From the NCBI RefSeq assembly GCF_030317115.1, contig NZ_JASZYF010000002.1, positions 372,001-436,000 on the forward strand: 64,000 bases of DNA, in the 5' to 3' direction. This document shows, in pieces, positions 36,523 through 44,994 of the stretch (positions within the stretch are counted from its first letter, which is position 1; every line of letters begins with the position of its first letter). The notes under the pieces were generated by a model. The model saw nothing but the letters and a program-made list of their open reading frames with translations, was not told the origin of the DNA and ran no database searches. Source of the DNA: Variovorax gracilis (lineage in GTDB: Bacteria > Pseudomonadota > Gammaproteobacteria > Burkholderiales > Burkholderiaceae_C). The position numbers and the translations under genes are program-made.

Positions 36523-37181
36523 ACGACATCCGCTTTCTCTGGAACTCGCGCGAGCGGCCCGGACTCGGGTCGAAGCGCTGGCTCGTGGTGTGGGCCAAGC
36601 GGGCCCTGAACTTCCGATCCTTGGTCAAGATCCTGATGAATCGCCGCCACTTTCGCGCGCGTGGCGTCGAGGTCGGCGCACTGTCCATCCTCGACCGATT
36701 CGATCTCAAGGGGCCGGCGTCGAACCTGCGGGTCGGCGAACACACCTTCATCTCGGGCTCGACGGAGATCGTCGTGCTCGACACCGTCACCATCGGCTCG
36801 CGCGTCGTCATCAACGACCGGGTCACCATCCTGACCGCCAGCCATCATGTGGGCGACCCGGGCTGGCGGCTGTTCAAGAAGCCGATCCACATCGAGGACT
36901 ACGCATGGATCGCCGTCGGCGCGACGATCCTGCCCGGCGTCAGGATCGGCTATGGCGCAGTCGTCGGCGCCGGTGCGGTGGTTGCGAAGGATGTCCCCGC
37001 ACTCGCGGTGGCCACGGGCAATCCCGCGACGATCCGGCTGAACGCCCGTCCGCCCGATCTTTGCTACGACCCCGTTTCGCTGCTGCCTGCCTATGAGGCG
37101 TGGACCGGCCACGACAAGGAAATCGCCGCGCCGGCGACGCCGCCACTGCAGGGCGAGACGAGCGCAGGACCACGACCATGA
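36519..37181 (+). CDS. Hexapeptide-repeat acetyltransferase (WcaF-like)
   Basis: A 220-residue left-handed beta-helix acyltransferase. Hexapeptide turns run from LRVGEHTFISGSTEI through VTIGSRVVINDRVTI, then SHHVGD (a likely catalytic His) and the late coil IAVGATILPGVRIGYGAVVGAG. It most likely O-acetylates a sugar of the repeat unit. The start is GTG at 36519, inferred from the GTGA overlap with the preceding stop. The last 20 or so residues are low-complexity. The stop overlaps the next ATG. Confidence 0.86.
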   Translation: MNDIRFLWNSRERPGLGSKRWLVVWAKRALNFRSLVKILMNRRHFRARGVEVGALSILDRFDLKGPASNLRVGEHTFISGSTEIVVLDTVTIGSRVVINDRVTILTASHHVGDPGWRLFKKPIHIEDYAWIAVGATILPGVRIGYGAVVGAGAVVAKDVPALAVATGNPATIRLNARPPDLCYDPVSLLPAYEAWTGHDKEIAAPATPPLQGETSAGPRP

Positions 37182-38365
37182 CCACGAAATCCGTCCTCGT
37201 GACCCATCCTGGGCTGCAGCACTCGCACCAACTCGCGCTGGCCCTCCATGAGAGGTCGCTGTTGCAGTCCTTCTGGTCCGGCGTGCCCGTGACCGCCCAA
37301 GGCGAGCCGCCGCCATGGTGGCTCCCCGGGAAGTACCGGCAAAAGGTTCGCCGCGTCGACATTCCGGCGGCGCTCCGCCGTCATCCGGCCCGCTTCCAGG
37401 TTGCGATGCGCGTGGCGGGTTCGCTGAGCCACAGTCTGACAAGCTCCGACACGACACACCGCATCTTCCATTGGTTCGATGCATGGGCCGCCCGGCATAT
37501 TCTGCAGTTCAAGCCGAAGGTCGTGGTCGCTTATGAAAACGCGGCGTATCACACCTTCAAGGCCGCGAAGGCGATCGGTGCCCGGTGCGTGCTGGATGCC
37601 GCCGCGTTCCACCACAAGACATTGAACGAGCTGTACGCCGAGGGCACCACGCCCTACACGCCCGAGATCAACCGGCGCAAGGACGAGGAGGTCGAGATGG
37701 CCGACCTGATCCTCACCTGCTCGCCGCTTGCGGCGGAAAGCTACGTGAAGAACGGCGTCGCGCGCGACAAGCTGCGCCCCCTTCTGCTCGGCGCCGAGCC
37801 GCCTGCCCAGGTCCCGACCTGGCAGCCGCACCAGGGCAGCCCGCGATTCGTCTACGCGGGCACGCTGAGCCGTCGCAAGTCGGCCGACCTGATCGCCGAC
37901 GCGTTCCAGCGGCTGCATGCGGAAGGCCTCGCGTACGACCTGGAGTTCATGGGCGGCATCAGCGAGCCAAGCCTGGAGAGCGCGATCAAGGCGATACCCA
38001 ACGCCCGCCACAGGCCCCATTCACCGCAGAAAGAGCTCTACGCCGTGCTGGCCCAGGCCGACTGTCTGCTGCTGCCCTCCCGTTCGGAGTCCTTCGGCAT
38101 GGTCGTCGCCGAGGCCATGGCCTGCGGCACGCCCGCCATCGTGTCGACGAACACCGGCGCCAAGGCGCTGGTCGAGGCCAACCCGGGAAGCGGCTGGATT
38201 GTCGAACCCAATGTGGACGCACTCTGCGCCACCGTGCGCCAGCTCATCCAGAATCCCCAACTGCTCCACGCGGCGAGGCCGGCCGCGATGCAATCGGGGC
38301 AGGCCTTCTCGTGGGCCAACTACCGCTCCCGCGCGGGCCAGCTCCTGGAGGAATTCGTGCAATGA
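37178..38365 (+). CDS. Glycosyltransferase family 4
   Basis: A 395-residue GT-B enzyme. The N-terminal lobe starts SVLVTHPGLQHSHQLALAL. The donor lobe has FVYAGTLSRRKSADL and the E-x7-E motif in SRSESFGMVVAEAMACGTP. It probably adds a nucleotide-activated sugar to the lipid-linked repeat unit on the cytoplasmic face. There are ATGA overlaps on both sides. Donor and linkage cannot be assigned. Confidence 0.88.
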   Translation: MTTKSVLVTHPGLQHSHQLALALHERSLLQSFWSGVPVTAQGEPPPWWLPGKYRQKVRRVDIPAALRRHPARFQVAMRVAGSLSHSLTSSDTTHRIFHWFDAWAARHILQFKPKVVVAYENAAYHTFKAAKAIGARCVLDAAAFHHKTLNELYAEGTTPYTPEINRRKDEEVEMADLILTCSPLAAESYVKNGVARDKLRPLLLGAEPPAQVPTWQPHQGSPRFVYAGTLSRRKSADLIADAFQRLHAEGLAYDLEFMGGISEPSLESAIKAIPNARHRPHSPQKELYAVLAQADCLLLPSRSESFGMVVAEAMACGTPAIVSTNTGAKALVEANPGSGWIVEPNVDALCATVRQLIQNPQLLHAARPAAMQSGQAFSWANYRSRAGQLLEEFVQ

Positions 38366-39711
38366 GCACCACCGCGGCGCACTTTCCGCGCGCGTTGAGC
38401 CGGCGCACACCGCTGAGCCGTGCCGGCTATGGGTTCATCGCGGTCTTCCTGATCGTGGTGCTGGAGGGAGCCGTCCGCAAGTGGGTGTTTTCGTCGGCGA
38501 CCCTGCCGCTGATCCTGGTGCGCGATCTGATTGCGATCTACGTGATCTTCTACGCGTGGAACACTGGTGCGCTGCGGCGGCAGAAGCGCGTCACGACGGT
38601 GCTGCTGGCGTGGTCGTGCGTGGTCGTGGGATGGGGCCTGCTGCAACTCGTCGCGGGAGAGAGTTCACCGACGGTGCTGCTGATCGGCCTGCGCTTCTGG
38701 CTGCTCTACATCTGGTTCGGCGTCGCGGCGGCTGCGGCGATGACCGAGGCCGACTACCGCGCCGCTGTTCTGGTGGCGGTCGGCACCCTTCTCGTGATGG
38801 CGCCGCTCTCGGTGGTACAGCACTTTGCGCCGCCGGGTGCGCGCATCAATGCGCAGACGGAAAGTACCGACGAGGAAGGGGTTTTCGTCGCGGTGGCCGG
38901 CGTGGTCCGCACGACGGGGACGTTCAGTTTCACGCTCGGCTACACAACCTTCATCGCCCTCCTGGCGCCTCTGGTGCTTGCGCTCGTCGGCGCGAGGAAG
39001 AGGACCCGGATGCAGTTCCTGTTCGTGACGGCAGCCTTCGGGTGCTTGATCGTCGCCAGCGTGGTCAGCGGCTCGCGCGCTGCCGTCATCTACTCGGGCC
39101 TGATGGTGGCAACCTACTTTGCGGGACGACTCTGGCTGGCGAAGGGCAAGGGGAAGGTCAGGGCGGCCATTGCCATCTTCTTCGGCATGATCCTGGTGGC
39201 GCTGCTCCTCTATGCGTTCAGCGGCGCCATCGAAGTCACGGGACAACGGTTCGAGCAGGCCTCGGAGGTCGAGGATTTCTGGGAGCGACTGCTCCACATC
39301 TTCATCGGTGAGCCTTACACCTACTCGAAAATCACCTGGCTCGGGTACGGGCTCGGCCTGGGCTCCAACCTGGCCACCTATGTGCGCACGGGCGACTCCG
39401 GGTACTTTGCGCTGGCCGAAGTCGAGGCCAGCCGGATCCTGCTGGAAGGCGGCCTGATCGGCTACGCATTCACGGCGCTCAAGCTCGTGGTCCTGTCCAT
39501 CGGCGTCGGCAAGAGCGTGCGCCTCGCCTACAGGCAGCGCTCCGTGTACCCGATCCTGCTGTGGATGACCGTGTCCCTGGCCATCCTCACCTGGTCGGCA
39601 GTGGGCCAGATCTCCGCGCATGGACTGCTGGGCCTTCTGCTGGCTTTCGGGCTGCTGGTCTTCAAGTTCCCGAAGATGGAATTCTTCCCTCCTCGAAGCT
39701 CGTCGCCGTGA
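38362..39711 (+). CDS. Wzy/O-antigen ligase-like polysaccharide polymerase
   Basis: Polytopic membrane protein of 449 residues with about 11-12 hydrophobic segments and a larger periplasmic loop (about 290-360). The loop holds GLGLGSNLA and AEVEASRILLEGGLIGY, the E-rich pattern typical of Wzy and WaaL families. Given the capsule-type context, it most likely polymerises repeat units in the periplasm. It overlaps both neighbours (ATGA upstream, GTGA downstream). Ligase activity is an alternative that sequence alone does not exclude. Confidence 0.82.
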   Translation: MSTTAAHFPRALSRRTPLSRAGYGFIAVFLIVVLEGAVRKWVFSSATLPLILVRDLIAIYVIFYAWNTGALRRQKRVTTVLLAWSCVVVGWGLLQLVAGESSPTVLLIGLRFWLLYIWFGVAAAAAMTEADYRAAVLVAVGTLLVMAPLSVVQHFAPPGARINAQTESTDEEGVFVAVAGVVRTTGTFSFTLGYTTFIALLAPLVLALVGARKRTRMQFLFVTAAFGCLIVASVVSGSRAAVIYSGLMVATYFAGRLWLAKGKGKVRAAIAIFFGMILVALLLYAFSGAIEVTGQRFEQASEVEDFWERLLHIFIGEPYTYSKITWLGYGLGLGSNLATYVRTGDSGYFALAEVEASRILLEGGLIGYAFTALKLVVLSIGVGKSVRLAYRQRSVYPILLWMTVSLAILTWSAVGQISAHGLLGLLLAFGLLVFKFPKMEFFPPRSSSP

Positions 39712-40928
39712 GGTTCCTTCACCTGATCACGTCGGTCGACCCCCGTGGAGGCGGTCCTATCGAGGGTGTCCTGAGACTCCACGAAGCGCTCGTCGGCCTG
39801 GGCCACGGCAGCGAACTGCTGTCGCTGGACGATCCGGCAGCGGAGTTCGTGCGCGACTGCCCGGCGCCGGTCCATGCGCTGGGGCCATCGTCCACCGGCT
39901 ACCACTACAACCCGAATGTGGTCGACTGGCTGCGCGAGCATGCGTCCGGCTATGACGCCGTGATCGTCAATGGCCTCTGGCAATACACAGGCTTCGCGGC
40001 ATGGCGGGCGTTGAGTCAGTCGGTCACGCCGTATTTCGTCTACACGCACGGGATGCTCGACCCGTGGTTCAAGCGGCGCTATCCGCTCAAGCACCTGAAG
40101 AAGTGGCTGTACTGGCCCTGGGGCGAATACCGGGTGCTGCGCGACGCGGCCGCGGTGATCTTCACTTGCGAGGAAGAGCGGGTGCTGGCGCGCCAATCCT
40201 TCTGGCTCTATCGCGCACGGGAAGTCGTGGGCTCCTATGGCACGTCGTCGCCGCCATCGAATGCGCGGGAACTGACGGGCACTTTCCTTTCGGCCTTTCC
40301 CGAGTTGAAGGACAAGCGCCTGCTGCTGTATCTGGGTCGCGTCCATGAAAAGAAGGGCGGAGACCTGCTCGTCGAAGCTTTCGCCCGCGTGCTCGACGGC
40401 AACCCGGAATTGCGTCTCGTGATGGCCGGCCCCGGCGAGGAGGCTCTGGTGCAGCAGTTGAAGAGCCGCGCCGAGCAACTGGGCATCGCGTCGCACATCA
40501 CGTGGACGGGGATGCTGGCCGGCGACATGAAATGGGGCGCCTTCTACGCCGCCGACGCGTTCTGCCTGCCCTCGCACCAGGAGAACTTCGGCATCGCGGT
40601 GGTGGAAGCGCTGGCCTGCGGCAAGCCGGTCCTCATCAGCGACAAGGTGAACATCTGGCGCGAGATCGCGGAAGACGGCGCGGGGCTGGTCGGCAACGAC
40701 ACGCTCGAGGACACCGTCGATACCCTGCAGCGCTGGCTGGCGCTGCCGCGCCCGGAAGTGGCCGCCATGCGCATCGCGGCGCTGCGCTGCTTTCAATATC
40801 GCTTCCAGGTCGGGCAGGTCGCCGAGACGCTGGTCCAGATCATCGGCGACCACTCTCCCGGGGCCTCGCGCTTCGGCCCACTTCAAGGTCCGCAAGGCGC
40901 GCCAAGCCAGCGCCACCACATTGTCTGA
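39708..40928 (+). CDS. Glycosyltransferase family 4
   Basis: A 406-residue GT-B enzyme. The start FLHLITSVDPRGGGPIEGV is the usual GT4 acceptor-lobe motif. LYLGRVHEKKGGDLLVEAF and HQENFGIAVVEALACGKPV mark the donor-binding lobe. The start is GTG at 39708, set by the GTGA overlap with the Wzy-like gene. The C-terminal 20 residues are Gly/Pro/Gln-rich. Specificity is unknown. Confidence 0.88.
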   Translation: MRFLHLITSVDPRGGGPIEGVLRLHEALVGLGHGSELLSLDDPAAEFVRDCPAPVHALGPSSTGYHYNPNVVDWLREHASGYDAVIVNGLWQYTGFAAWRALSQSVTPYFVYTHGMLDPWFKRRYPLKHLKKWLYWPWGEYRVLRDAAAVIFTCEEERVLARQSFWLYRAREVVGSYGTSSPPSNARELTGTFLSAFPELKDKRLLLYLGRVHEKKGGDLLVEAFARVLDGNPELRLVMAGPGEEALVQQLKSRAEQLGIASHITWTGMLAGDMKWGAFYAADAFCLPSHQENFGIAVVEALACGKPVLISDKVNIWREIAEDGAGLVGNDTLEDTVDTLQRWLALPRPEVAAMRIAALRCFQYRFQVGQVAETLVQIIGDHSPGASRFGPLQGPQGAPSQRHHIV

Positions 40929-40935
40929 AGGCTCC

Positions 40936-42192
40936 ATGAAGCTGCTCGTCTACGGAATCAATTTCGCACCGGAGCTCACCGGCATCGGCAAGTACACGGG
41001 CGAAATGGTTGCCTGGCTTGCCGCGCAGGGGCACGAGGTGCGTGTCGTGACCGCCCCGCCCTACTACCCGGACTGGGCCGTCTGGCCCGGCTACAGCGCT
41101 TCGCGCTATGCCACGGAGACGTGGCACGGCGCCACCGTGATCCGCACCCCGCTGTGGGTGCCGCGCAAGGTGACGGGCGTTCGCCGTCTTCTCCACCTGG
41201 CCAGTTTCGCGCTGACCAGCATCCCTGCGCTGCTTGCGCAGTGGCACTGGAAGCCCGACGTCGTCTGGGTGACCGAGCCGCCGCTGTTCTGCTCGCCCGC
41301 CGCGCTCGCCTTCGCGCGCCTGCGCTCGGCCAAGGCGTGGCTGCACATCCAGGACTATGAGGTCGATGCCGCGTTCGAACTCGGCCTGCTCAAGGGTGCG
41401 CGCCTGCGCTCGCTCGTCGCCGCCGTCGAACGCGGTCTGATGCGCCGCTTCGACCGCATCTCGACCATTTCCCTGCGCATGATGGAGCGCGCCAGCACGA
41501 AGGGCACCGAAGACGCGCGGCTGGTCTCGCTGCCCAACTGGGCCGACGTCTCGGCCATCCAGCCGCTGCGCACGGACAGCCCCTACCGCGCCGAACTCGG
41601 CATCGCTTCCGACGCCGTCGTCGCCCTCTATTCCGGCAACATGGGCGCCAAGCAGGGTCTGGAACTCCTGGCGGAAACCGCCCTCATGCTGCGCGACCAG
41701 CCTAATCTCGAATTCGTCTTTTGCGGCAACGGCGCGGGCCGCGCCGACCTGATGAAGCGCTGCGAGGGGCTCGCGAACGTGCGCTTCCTGGACCTGCAAC
41801 CCGTCGATCGCCTGGGCGACCTTCTAGGCCTAGCGGACATCCACCTGCTCCCCCAGCGCGCCGACGCCGCCGACCTGGTGATGCCGTCCAAGCTCACCGG
41901 CATGCTGAGTAGCGGCCGCCCCGTGGTCGCCGGCGCCCGTCCCGAAACCGAACTCGGCAAGGTCACGGCCCAGTGCGGCATCGCCGTTCCCCCCGACGAC
42001 GCCAGGGCCTTCGCAGACGCCGTCACGACCCTGGCATCCCAGCCCGACCTGCGCCGCGACCTGGGTGTCCGCGCCCGCACCTACGCCGAAGACCGTTTCG
42101 ACCGCAACGCCGTCCTGGCCCAGTTCGAGCGCGACCTGGAAGCCTGCTGCACCCCATCCCTACAGGGCCGGCAAAGCCAGGCCCCTTCGTGA
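40936..42192 (+). CDS. WcaI-like colanic acid glycosyltransferase
   Basis: A 418-residue GT4 enzyme. The opening block YGINFAPELTGIGKYTGEM and VTAPPYYPDW are hallmarks of WcaI. The donor lobe has VALYSGNMGAKQGLELL and LPQRADAADLVMPSKLTGML. In colanic acid WcaI is a fucosyltransferase candidate, which would fit fcl here, but that is inference. I start it at the ATG at 40936, with an in-frame TTG at 40921. The last codons lie in the left edge of the hairpin repeat, so the repeat supplies the C-terminus and stop. Confidence 0.88.
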   Translation: MKLLVYGINFAPELTGIGKYTGEMVAWLAAQGHEVRVVTAPPYYPDWAVWPGYSASRYATETWHGATVIRTPLWVPRKVTGVRRLLHLASFALTSIPALLAQWHWKPDVVWVTEPPLFCSPAALAFARLRSAKAWLHIQDYEVDAAFELGLLKGARLRSLVAAVERGLMRRFDRISTISLRMMERASTKGTEDARLVSLPNWADVSAIQPLRTDSPYRAELGIASDAVVALYSGNMGAKQGLELLAETALMLRDQPNLEFVFCGNGAGRADLMKRCEGLANVRFLDLQPVDRLGDLLGLADIHLLPQRADAADLVMPSKLTGMLSSGRPVVAGARPETELGKVTAQCGIAVPPDDARAFADAVTTLASQPDLRRDLGVRARTYAEDRFDRNAVLAQFERDLEACCTPSLQGRQSQAPS

Positions 42193-42286
42193 AACACCAA
42201 GCGGCCGGCTCAGCCGGGCCGCTGGTGTTGCCCCCCGCAGGGGGTGGCCGACGCGACACGAAGTGCGCTCAGCCTGGGGACGAGCC
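42171..42286 (+). repeat. Dispersed intergenic hairpin repeat, copy 2
   Basis: Same architecture and orientation as the element at 7841-7950. The long stem begins one base after the wcaI-like stop (42193-42229: AACACCA/TGGTGTT outer arm, GCGGC/GCCGC middle, CGGCT/AGCCG core). A CCCCC/GGGGG stem follows, then ACACGAAGTG and CAGCCTGGGG. The middle arm differs from copy 1 on both sides so that pairing is kept. It separates two convergent operons and could serve as a bidirectional terminator. Confidence 0.75.
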
Positions 42287-44542
42287 CTACTGCTCTTCGG
42301 GCAGGATGCTCTCGTAGTTGTAGTTGGTATAGCGATACCGGCCGTACTTGTAGGCCGCGTACCCACGGCGCCCGACGTTCATCGCATTGAGCAGCACGCC
42401 GGTGGCGGTCTTGCCGCTCATCACGAGCCGTCGCGTGCTTTCCTTCAGTTCGCCCATGGTCGACAGATCCGCGCGCGCCACCAGCAGCACCGTGCCCGCA
42501 TGGGCCGCGACCGTGCTGGTGTCGGCAGCGACCAGCACCGGCGGGGTGTCGATGACGACCAGGTCGTACTGCCCGGACAGTTTCTCCAGCGTCGACTTGA
42601 ACGAATCCGACACCAGCAGTTCGGCAGGATTCGGAGGCAACTGGCCGGTGGCCAGGAAATCCAGGTTCGGCACCACCTGGCGGTGAACGGTCTGCTGCAC
42701 CGTCAAGCTGCCCGCAATCAGTTCCGACAGACCGCCATGTCGCTGCAGCCCGAAGTACTGGTGTGTGTGGCCGCGCCGGAGGTCGGCATCGATCAGCAAG
42801 GTCTTCCGGCCGGCCGCCGCCATGAGCGCGGCGAAATTCGCCGTGACGAAGCTCTTGCCGACACCCGGCGTGGGGCCGGTGATGAGCACGCGGTTGTTCG
42901 GGGACTCCAGCATCGCGAACTGCATCGCGGTGCGCAAGCTCCGCAGGCTTTCCACCGCGGGATCGTCCGGATGCTCGATCGCCAGCAGCCTGACGCCGGT
43001 GGCGCCACTAAGCCGCCGCTTGGAGATCGCGTCCTGCGCCGCGCTCAGCGGGATCGTGGAGAAGACCGGCAGCCCGCTCTCGGCCTCGACTTCGTGCGGA
43101 TCACGGAGCCGCCGCTCGACGAAGGCGTTGCGCAGGAAGGCGGCCACGACGCCCAGGAACAGCCCCAGGGCCAATGCGGCCGCGATGATGACCTTCCGGT
43201 TCGGCTTGACGGGATAGGTCGGCAGGATGGCTTCATCCAGCACGCGGACGTTGCCGACCTTGCCCTCCTTCACCAGGCGCAGTTGCAGCGCGTTGTTGAG
43301 CAGCGACTGGTAGAGCTCCGTGTTCACCTTCACGTCGCGCTCCATGCGCACGGCTTCTTGCTGAAGCGCAGGGAGGTTCTTGATCCGCGTCTGGATGCCA
43401 CCCATATCCGCCTTCAGCGCCGCGATCTGCGCGTCCAGGGTCTGGATGGTGGGGTGATTCGCGGTGAACCGGCTTTCGAGTTCCCGCCGGCGCTGCTCGG
43501 CGTCGAGCAGCTTGGTCTGGCGATCGACCGACTGGCTCAGGACCAGCGTGGCTTCCTCCCCGATGGTCACGGTGCCCTTTTCCATGCGGAAGCGGTTGTA
43601 GGCATCCTCGGAGGCCTCCAACTGGCGCTTGAACTGCGGCAGCTGGACGTCGAGGAACGCCAGCGTCTTCTGCGCCTCCGCCGCCTTGCGCTCGATGTTC
43701 TGCTTCACGTATTGCTCACCGACCGCATTCAGCAGGCGCGTGAGCTTGTAGGGGTCGCCGTCCTGCAGCGACACGCTGATGATGCCGGACGCCTTGCCGC
43801 GCTCGGCGAGGCTAAGGGCGGACTGCAGGGCGATGGTGGTCGGCAGCTTGGCGGAGCGTATGAGATTGAACTGCGCGCCCGGCTTTCCCGCGAGTTCGTT
43901 CACCAGCAGCTCGATGCTTCCCTTGCCGACGTTCGCCTTCATCATCGTGCCGACCGTCCCGGTCAGCGGTTCGGGCAGGCTTGGAGACGAGAGCGTGTAC
44001 TTGCCCGCTTCCTTGGCGGTCACGATGAAGAGCGAGCCCTCCATCTGGACAGGCACGTTGAAGTCGGACACCTCGATCCGTTCCATGCCCGACACATAGC
44101 CGTCGAGCCACAGGAAGCCCGGATCCGACAGGCCGGTCGCACGCCGCGCCATCCAGCCGCCGACATAGGGGACGTAGCGCGGGTTGGCCGTGATGTACAG
44201 CTTGGTCGATTCCACGGCCTGGCCCGCGATCATGCGCGAGCGAAGAATCTCGATCTCCGCGCTCGCGGGTGTCTTGACGTCGACCAGCCCGCCGGCCTCG
44301 CTCAGGATGCCCTTGCCGCCGGCGTCCGTATCCTCGACCTGGATGACGAGGTTCCCCTCGTAGATCGGCCGCTGGAGCATTGCATAGGCGACGCCGATCG
44401 CGAACACGACGAGGGTGACGGCAGCGATCAACCACTTGTTCACCATCAGCACTTCGAGGTAGTGCCCGAGGTCGATTTCCTCCTCGTCCGTCGTGCCGAA
44501 CGAGCTGGGACTGGCTTTGGGTGGTGTGAGAGTGGAGGTCAT
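42287..44542 (-). CDS. wzc: Polysaccharide co-polymerase / tyrosine autokinase Wzc
   Basis: Inner-membrane BY-kinase that controls chain length and export together with Wza and Wzb. It has 751 residues from the ATG at 44542. TM1 is at about 36-57, a large periplasmic coiled-coil domain follows, and TM2 is at about 448-470. The cytoplasmic kinase domain has Walker A GPTPGVGKS (about 553-561), Walker A' LLIDADLRRG (about 583) and Walker B LVVIDTPP (about 660). The C-terminus is a tyrosine cluster with seven Tyr between about 730 and 745 (YAAYKYGRYRYTNYNY), the autophosphorylation site. The start overlaps the wzb stop (ATGA). Confidence 0.95.
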   Translation of the reverse strand: MTSTLTPPKASPSSFGTTDEEEIDLGHYLEVLMVNKWLIAAVTLVVFAIGVAYAMLQRPIYEGNLVIQVEDTDAGGKGILSEAGGLVDVKTPASAEIEILRSRMIAGQAVESTKLYITANPRYVPYVGGWMARRATGLSDPGFLWLDGYVSGMERIEVSDFNVPVQMEGSLFIVTAKEAGKYTLSSPSLPEPLTGTVGTMMKANVGKGSIELLVNELAGKPGAQFNLIRSAKLPTTIALQSALSLAERGKASGIISVSLQDGDPYKLTRLLNAVGEQYVKQNIERKAAEAQKTLAFLDVQLPQFKRQLEASEDAYNRFRMEKGTVTIGEEATLVLSQSVDRQTKLLDAEQRRRELESRFTANHPTIQTLDAQIAALKADMGGIQTRIKNLPALQQEAVRMERDVKVNTELYQSLLNNALQLRLVKEGKVGNVRVLDEAILPTYPVKPNRKVIIAAALALGLFLGVVAAFLRNAFVERRLRDPHEVEAESGLPVFSTIPLSAAQDAISKRRLSGATGVRLLAIEHPDDPAVESLRSLRTAMQFAMLESPNNRVLITGPTPGVGKSFVTANFAALMAAAGRKTLLIDADLRRGHTHQYFGLQRHGGLSELIAGSLTVQQTVHRQVVPNLDFLATGQLPPNPAELLVSDSFKSTLEKLSGQYDLVVIDTPPVLVAADTSTVAAHAGTVLLVARADLSTMGELKESTRRLVMSGKTATGVLLNAMNVGRRGYAAYKYGRYRYTNYNYESILPEEQ

Positions 44543-44985
44543 CGACTGGATACTCTTGAAATGCGTTTGGCCCATTCCTGGGCCCCGTCTTCTATGAGCG
44601 AAAGCGACTGGCTGAAAGCCATGCGGCCCGCGCGGTAGGGGTCCGGCACGTCACGGTCGCCGAACTCGCACAGGCGAAACACCTTGCCGGCCGCGAAGAG
44701 GTAGCGTTCCTCGACGGTGCGCCGCTGCTCGCGATCCATCACCAGGATGAGATCGGCCCGCTGGCACAGGTCGAGGCTGATCTGTCGCGCACGATGGCTT
44801 GCAAGGCTGATGCCGCGCTCGGCCATCAGCTCGCAGGCGATCGGATCGGCCTTGCTCCCGACCAGCGCTTCCAGGCCTGCCGAGCTGATCTGTGCATCCG
44901 GCAATGCCGAAGCGAGCAGGCCTTCTGCCATCGGGCTGCGGCAGATGTTTCCGAGGCACACGACGAGGACGTTCCGGATGGTCAC
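44539..44985 (-). CDS. wzb: Low-molecular-weight protein tyrosine phosphatase Wzb
   Basis: A 148-residue cytoplasmic phosphatase that dephosphorylates the Wzc tyrosine tail. The P-loop is CLGNICRS (Cys10 nucleophile, Arg16), and the general-acid Asp is in DVPDPYR near residue 115. It lies nine bases after wza and overlaps wzc by ATGA, forming the standard wza-wzb-wzc export module. Confidence 0.95.
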   Translation of the reverse strand: MTIRNVLVVCLGNICRSPMAEGLLASALPDAQISSAGLEALVGSKADPIACELMAERGISLASHRARQISLDLCQRADLILVMDREQRRTVEERYLFAAGKVFRLCEFGDRDVPDPYRAGRMAFSQSLSLIEDGAQEWAKRISRVSSR

Positions 44986-44994
44986 GATCAGTCG

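Noticed and set aside
32356..42192. Horizontal acquisition of the exopolysaccharide cluster as an island
   Set aside because: Coding composition looks like its neighbours, and there are no integrase, tRNA target, direct repeats or insertion sequences. Only the upstream regulatory region is AT-richer, which promoters often are.
42065..44638. An 857-codon + strand frame opposite wzc
   Set aside because: Low-complexity antisense shadow. wzc on the other strand is unambiguous.
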